12,401 bases of DNA from JBGPBY01 sp041481485 (GTDB lineage Bacteria > Acidobacteriota > Terriglobia > 20CM-2-55-15), in contig JBGPBY010000178.1 in NCBI GenBank assembly GCA_041481485.1, positions 1-12,401 on the forward strand. The letters run 5' to 3'. The stretch's first letter is position 1. Each line of letters starts with the position of its first letter. Positions 8,600 through 12,401 of the stretch are shown in pieces. The translations under genes and the position numbers were made by a program. The notes under the pieces were generated by a model, which searched no databases, was not told the origin of the DNA, and worked only from the letters and a program-made list of their open reading frames with translations.

Positions 8600-8640
8600 C
8601 CCCTCCTCCCCTCAGCTGAGAAGGGGACTTTCCCCCTCCT
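8600..8640. repeat. C/G-rich palindromic repeat overlapping the 3' end of the Dna2-like gene
   Basis: The stretch has CCCCTCCT at its left end and CCCCCTCCT at its right end, enclosing the perfect 10-base palindrome CTCAGCTGAG (8611-8620). The palindrome is flanked by TCCC and AAGGGGA, so a hairpin can form on either strand. The stop codon of the Dna2-like gene (8612-8614) lies inside the palindrome, and its last codons (QEGESPLLS) are encoded by the repeat. It resembles small intergenic palindromic repeats seen in many copies in some bacterial genomes, but there is only one copy here. It could act as a terminator for the minus strand, although no T-run follows. Confidence 0.5.
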
Positions 8641-11600
8641 GCAACTCATTCACACCATCATAGGCCGCGCCTACCGGGTCTTCATAGACGGCGCCCGCGG
8701 CGGACAGCCATTCGTAATTCGAATTGCGAAACAATTCCGGATGCGCCACCACAATCAGTTTACGCCGTGCTCGAGTGATGGCCACATTGAAGCGGCGCTC
8801 GTCGAAAACAAATTCGCTCGATTGCGCGCGAACAAGCGAAAGAATCATGATGTCGCGTTCGCCGCCCTGAAATCGTTCCACGGTATCGACGGTGACGCCA
8901 GGCGCCGCGATGAGTTTCCGAATCGTTGCGGCCTGAGCTCTGAAAGGAGTAATGACTCCAATCGATTCCGGAACAATTCCCGGCATCTCCAGATATCGCG
9001 TCACAATTTCGCTGACCGCGGATGCTTCAGCGAAGTTGCTGCGGGCCTCGGTGATGGCACCGGACACGGGCACAAACTGAACCGGATGCCCGTCCGGGGG
9101 CATTCGCTCAAGCGCCGAAACTCCAGCATTCAACCGCCCGTTGTAAAAAAATCGATTGGCGACGGCCATAATTTGCGGGTGCATCCGATATTGCGTATCG
9201 AGCAAGGTGAGCCGGTGAGAACTGGAGTTTTCCTCGTTTTGCTTCAATCGCTCGAACATCGATTGCGCCAGATCCTTCGTCCGCACTACCGGAGGAAGCT
9301 GGCGGTCATCACCGACCAGGATGAAGCGGCGGCTGCGCAGGGTGACGCCCAGAGTCAGGGGCTCGGTCAACTGCCCGGCTTCGTCAACGATAGTCATCTC
9401 GAACCGGCGCTGCCGCAAATACGGCATGGTGCAGGCGCGATGTGCCGTTGCACCGACAATCGGCGCTTGATCCATGGCACGGCGAACCGCATGGGTCGAG
9501 CCGAGTCGAACAGCAAGATCGTCTGAAAAATATTCCGCAGGATCCTTCAGCCGCTTGGCCAGGCCCGGAGAATCCTGAGCGCGGCCAATTCTGAGAAATT
9601 TTTTACCGGGATCGTGATCCAGAAGCGTCGTGAGCATTTTGTCGACAGCAGTGTTGGTGAACGCGCCTAGCAGCACGGGTCCATCCACCCGCCGAATGAT
9701 CTCCGGAATCACCCTGGTTTTTCCGGTACCCGGAGGCCCCCAAATCAAATGAAAGTCCACGCAATGGCTCGCCCGCGTAATGGCCTCAATCTGGCTGGCG
9801 TTGAGACCGACGAAAGGGAGATTGTGGTCAGACATTGGATCCAGCGGCATCGCCATTGGCGACCAACCCTGGCGGGAGATCAGAAAATCGTAGAGAGCAG
9901 TGTGGCTTGCTTCGGCTGTTACATCCGAAGGCAACCGGTCGACGATCCAGAGTCCCTGGAATACGCGCACGTCCAGATTGTTCAATGGAATCGATAGGCG
10001 CATGCGCCGGGGCTGTATGTCGAGGATGCGTCCGTGATAAACCGGCGTACTCGAAATATTTCCACAGTGCAGCAGTACGGCATCCCCAGCCTGAAGGTCC
10101 GAGACGTCCGAATCGAATTCAAATGTGTACGGCTCGGAATTCTCGACGATTCGAACTTCCATGGTTCGAAAGTTGCTTTTTCGGCTGTCAATCCGGCTGT
10201 CATCCAGCAACTCCGCCAGGTCCTGTTCGGCTGCCCATCGTTCGCGCTCCACAAGTCGGGTAAATTTTCGAAAGTACGCCAGCGCGGGAGTCTCTTCGGC
10301 GTTCGGCCGGTCCCCAAAAAGATCCGACAGATTCCTGCACTGCTTTCTCGTCCACGTGGCGCATGTGCTGCATACGCCTTCCTGAAATCCTTCGAAGCGA
10401 TGACGGAAGTGCGGGCTCTCATGTCCAAGAGCGTAGTGCGTGGCAACCAGTTTGTTCCGTGCATCGAGCACCTGGTGAAAATTCGTTTTCATGAGAAGCG
10501 GGATTGCCCGGCCATCTGCGGAAGAGAGCAGCCGTCCGGAAACTTCCACAGATTGACCGGTCTCACGCTGCCGGCGGCGCACAAAGTCGGACATCAGCAG
10601 ACGATAGATAAAGAGCTGGGCGTGATCCTCATCGCGAAGGCGCGCGCCTGTCTTGAGTTCCAGGATATCCAGTCGATTCCCCTGCTGAAACACCGCATCG
10701 ATCCGTCCCTGAATTCCCAGAGTCGCCGAGTTCCGCCGGACTTCCATTTGCACGCAATTCTGTAAGTGGGGATGTTCGGCAATAAACTGGCTCAATGATT
10801 CCGCATGACGCAAGACATCCGCCCGAAAGCTGTCCTCATCAAACGACTCGTCTGCCACGGCTGCGATCTGTACCTGAAATCTGGGCAGTATTTCGGAATA
10901 AACCTGAAACAGGCCGGTATCTCCTGCGAGCAACCTGTCGAAAACCGCATGGATGATCATGCCTTTCAGAGTCAGCAGGGTCGTGTCTCCCCTGCCGCGG
11001 CGAATCTGATCCAATTGGGGCTTGGTGCAATGCAGCGATCGCGAAATCGCTGTGGCATTGATCTGCCGCGCCGGTTCGATGACCAGAAATGTTCCCTTAC
11101 ATCCGACAAACCATCCGTCTCCGGCGGGCTGAATGTTGTAGATTGCCACACTGCAATGAAGCCATAGCATCGGAACAAGGAGGCAAGCCTCCCTGCTTTC
11201 GTCCGAGAGCAGATGGAGATCGATTTCACGGCCGCGCAAGCGTCCGGATGTGACATGAACCACGATGCCGGATTCCCAATGTCCGTCATCTTTTTTCGTT
11301 GGATATCGCAAATCCACAACTCTGGCCTCCGGAATGACAACCCGGTCTTCCGATGGACCCCGGCCGGATTCCAAAACCGGCGGATTTCTGTCTGCCAGTG
11401 ACTGAAGGGCAGACACCACGACCTCCAGTCCGTCGTAATCGTTTTGGATTGCGCGAAGAGTAACCTGAGCAAGATATCGGGGAATCGAATGTGGAGGAGC
11501 CAGCAATGACGGTGGATCGCTAAGAAAGTCCCCCGCATTCAAGCTGCCGTTTGAAAGTTGATCCAGGAGCAATTCTCCGGCGTCCACCACGGTCGCTGCG

Positions 11601-11644
11601 CGTCCGTCCAGCAGTTTTTCAAGGAGTGCACTTGCCGCAAACAT
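8612..11644 (-). CDS. Dna2-like nuclease-helicase (Fe-S nuclease plus superfamily 1B helicase)
   Basis: A complete 1010-residue enzyme with the Dna2 order. A beta-rich N-terminal region runs to about residue 190. A Dna2/Cas4-type nuclease follows: C206 in 'SLHCTKPQLD', H232, D316 in 'GRIDAVF', E329-x-K331 in 'LELKTG', and C425-x2-C428-x7-C436 to complete a 4Fe-4S site. A second beta-rich stretch (about 495-570) precedes the helicase: Walker A GPPGTGKT (636-643), DEAGQ (754-758), GDDRQLPP (778-785), QYRMHP (818-823), 'TPFRAQ' near 900, 'VERFQGGERD' to 931 and 'FNVAITRAR' (952-960). Dna2 unwinds DNA and cuts single-stranded flaps and resected ends; the same activity is inferred here. The ATG has GGGAG only one base upstream, an unusually tight spacing, but an in-frame stop just before it rules out a longer protein. 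It is divergent from udgB. The last residues lie in a palindromic repeat and may not be native. Confidence 0.92.
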   Translation of the reverse strand: MFAASALLEKLLDGRAATVVDAGELLLDQLSNGSLNAGDFLSDPPSLLAPPHSIPRYLAQVTLRAIQNDYDGLEVVVSALQSLADRNPPVLESGRGPSEDRVVIPEARVVDLRYPTKKDDGHWESGIVVHVTSGRLRGREIDLHLLSDESREACLLVPMLWLHCSVAIYNIQPAGDGWFVGCKGTFLVIEPARQINATAISRSLHCTKPQLDQIRRGRGDTTLLTLKGMIIHAVFDRLLAGDTGLFQVYSEILPRFQVQIAAVADESFDEDSFRADVLRHAESLSQFIAEHPHLQNCVQMEVRRNSATLGIQGRIDAVFQQGNRLDILELKTGARLRDEDHAQLFIYRLLMSDFVRRRQRETGQSVEVSGRLLSSADGRAIPLLMKTNFHQVLDARNKLVATHYALGHESPHFRHRFEGFQEGVCSTCATWTRKQCRNLSDLFGDRPNAEETPALAYFRKFTRLVERERWAAEQDLAELLDDSRIDSRKSNFRTMEVRIVENSEPYTFEFDSDVSDLQAGDAVLLHCGNISSTPVYHGRILDIQPRRMRLSIPLNNLDVRVFQGLWIVDRLPSDVTAEASHTALYDFLISRQGWSPMAMPLDPMSDHNLPFVGLNASQIEAITRASHCVDFHLIWGPPGTGKTRVIPEIIRRVDGPVLLGAFTNTAVDKMLTTLLDHDPGKKFLRIGRAQDSPGLAKRLKDPAEYFSDDLAVRLGSTHAVRRAMDQAPIVGATAHRACTMPYLRQRRFEMTIVDEAGQLTEPLTLGVTLRSRRFILVGDDRQLPPVVRTKDLAQSMFERLKQNEENSSSHRLTLLDTQYRMHPQIMAVANRFFYNGRLNAGVSALERMPPDGHPVQFVPVSGAITEARSNFAEASAVSEIVTRYLEMPGIVPESIGVITPFRAQAATIRKLIAAPGVTVDTVERFQGGERDIMILSLVRAQSSEFVFDERRFNVAITRARRKLIVVAHPELFRNSNYEWLSAAGAVYEDPVGAAYDGVNELQEGESPLLS

Positions 11645-11692
11645 ACTCCCGTGAATCTAACATCACGATGGGACGATAATGGGACCACGTCG

Positions 11693-12373
11693 ATGAAGAA
11701 AATCTCCGCACAGAAAGAAATTTTGGAATGCCGGCGCTGCGACCGGCTGGTGCATTATCGGGAGCAGGTCGCCCGCGAAAAGGTGCGCCGCTTTCGGGAT
11801 TGGGACTATTGGGGCCGGCCGGTACCCAGCCTGGGCGCTCCCGATGCCCGCCTGCTCGTCATCGGTCTGGCTCCCGCCGCCCATGGCGGCAACCGAACTG
11901 GCCGGATTTTTACCGGAGATCGTTCTGGGGATTGGCTTTATCGCGCCCTCCACCGGTTTGGCTTTGCCAATCAGCCGCAGTCCACGGATGTAAACGATGG
12001 CTTGAGGCTGCAAGACTGCTATATCACCGCGGCAGTCCATTGCGCTCCTCCGGACAACAAGCCGCTGCCTTCGGAGTATGCGAATTGCCAGCCCTATTTT
12101 CTGGAAGAACTGCAGCAGCTTCGAAATCTGAAAGTTGTCATGGCTCTTGGAGGGATCGCGTTCAAGTCGTACTTCAATGCGCGGAAAAAGCTCGACTGGA
12201 TCAACCCCATTCCGCTCCCGCTATTTGGACATGGCGTCAGGGTGGGTCTAAGTGACGGAGTGACGGTCATCGGTTCGTACCATCCCAGCCAGCAAAACAC
12301 TCAAACCGGGCGTCTTACCGAGGCCATGCTCGATGCCGTGTTTCGCGAAGCCCGGGCGGTACTGGGAACCTGA
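11693..12373 (+). CDS. udgB: Family 5 uracil-DNA glycosylase (UdgB type)
   Basis: A 226-residue DNA glycosylase that removes uracil, and in characterised relatives hypoxanthine and other deaminated bases, to start base-excision repair. Motif A is 'GLAPAAHGGNRTGRIFTGDRSG', in which 'GLAPA' lacks the catalytic polar residue of families 1-4, the family 5 hallmark. D76 in 'FTGDRSG' and D121 in 'PPDNKP' sit where family 5 enzymes have functional acidic residues. Motif B is 'SYHPSQQNTQTG' (195-206). C13, C16, C117 and C132 match the four iron-sulfur ligands of families 4 and 5. I chose the ATG at 11693 because the protein then starts just before the conserved CRRC. An upstream in-frame ATG at 11558 lies inside the divergent Dna2-like gene and would add 45 unrelated residues. 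GATAAT at 11675-11680 may be a -10 element. Confidence 0.93.
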   Translation: MKKISAQKEILECRRCDRLVHYREQVAREKVRRFRDWDYWGRPVPSLGAPDARLLVIGLAPAAHGGNRTGRIFTGDRSGDWLYRALHRFGFANQPQSTDVNDGLRLQDCYITAAVHCAPPDNKPLPSEYANCQPYFLEELQQLRNLKVVMALGGIAFKSYFNARKKLDWINPIPLPLFGHGVRVGLSDGVTVIGSYHPSQQNTQTGRLTEAMLDAVFREARAVLGT

Positions 12374-12382
12374 CGGGAGGGA

Positions 12383-12401
12383 ATGCGAATCAAGAAATCC
12401 C
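12383..12401 (+). CDS. Possible start of a further gene, cut by the right edge
   Basis: GGGAGG (12375-12380) followed two bases later by ATG opens a frame reading MRIKKS to the end of the window. It lies 9 bases after the udgB stop codon, so it could be a co-transcribed neighbour. Six codons are too few to identify anything, and the ribosome-site spacing is short. Confidence 0.25.

Noticed and set aside
8741..9526. 261-codon plus-strand open frame
   Set aside because: It is antisense to the helicase half of the Dna2-like gene, with no protein-like motifs, and is explained by codon bias of the real gene.
10034..10765. 243-codon plus-strand open frame
   Set aside because: It is antisense to the nuclease part of the Dna2-like gene and has no independent support.
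11558..11692. Longer N-terminus for UdgB
   Set aside because: The extra 45 residues overlap the opposite-strand Dna2-like gene and resemble no glycosylase N-terminus. The family normally starts just before the CRRC motif.
1..12401. CRISPR arrays, tRNA or rRNA genes, transposases
   Set aside because: I saw no regularly spaced repeats, tRNA-like cloverleaf with CCA end, rRNA sequence or transposase motif by eye. Small RNAs cannot be excluded without a covariance-model search.

Overview
The window looks like chromosomal DNA of a high-GC Gram-negative bacterium. The best guess is Acidobacteriota of the Solibacter/Bryobacter type. That rests on a secreted NHL-repeat protein with the repeated 'GFSGDGG' signature, which is expanded in that group, together with a family 5 uracil-DNA glycosylase and the ~880-residue AddB-like nuclease family. 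It is an inference from gene types; no rRNA is present to confirm it.

Layout. Positions 1-3177 (minus) hold a UvrD/AddA-type helicase-nuclease, cut by the left edge. Positions 3170-5818 (minus) hold its AddB-like iron-sulfur nuclease partner, overlapping it by 8 bases. After about 190 bases without a gene come a two-gene toxin-antitoxin-like pair, an AbiEii-type nucleotidyltransferase (6013-6669, minus) and its small upstream partner (6672-6998, minus). A secreted NHL beta-propeller gene (7136-8188, plus) is divergent from that pair. Positions 8189-8611 hold no intact gene, only a frameshifted coding remnant (about 8203-8540, minus) and a C/G-rich palindromic repeat. Positions 8612-11644 (minus) hold a complete Dna2-like nuclease-helicase. 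Divergent from it across 48 bases is a family 5 (UdgB) uracil-DNA glycosylase (11693-12373, plus). The last bases may hold the start of one more gene.

How they may work together. The AddA/AddB-like pair should form a helicase-nuclease that resects double-strand breaks. The Dna2-like enzyme is another end- or flap-processing helicase-nuclease. UdgB starts base-excision repair of uracil and other deaminated bases. All three complete repair proteins carry four cysteines placed as in their 4Fe-4S families. The toxin-antitoxin-like pair, the NHL gene and the degraded remnant sit between the repair genes and look like later arrivals. I see no tRNA, rRNA, CRISPR array or recognisable transposase. 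The window is best read as a DNA-repair cluster broken up by accessory genes. The least described parts are the bacterial Dna2-like enzyme beside an AddAB-like pair, and the AbiEii toxin with a non-classical partner.
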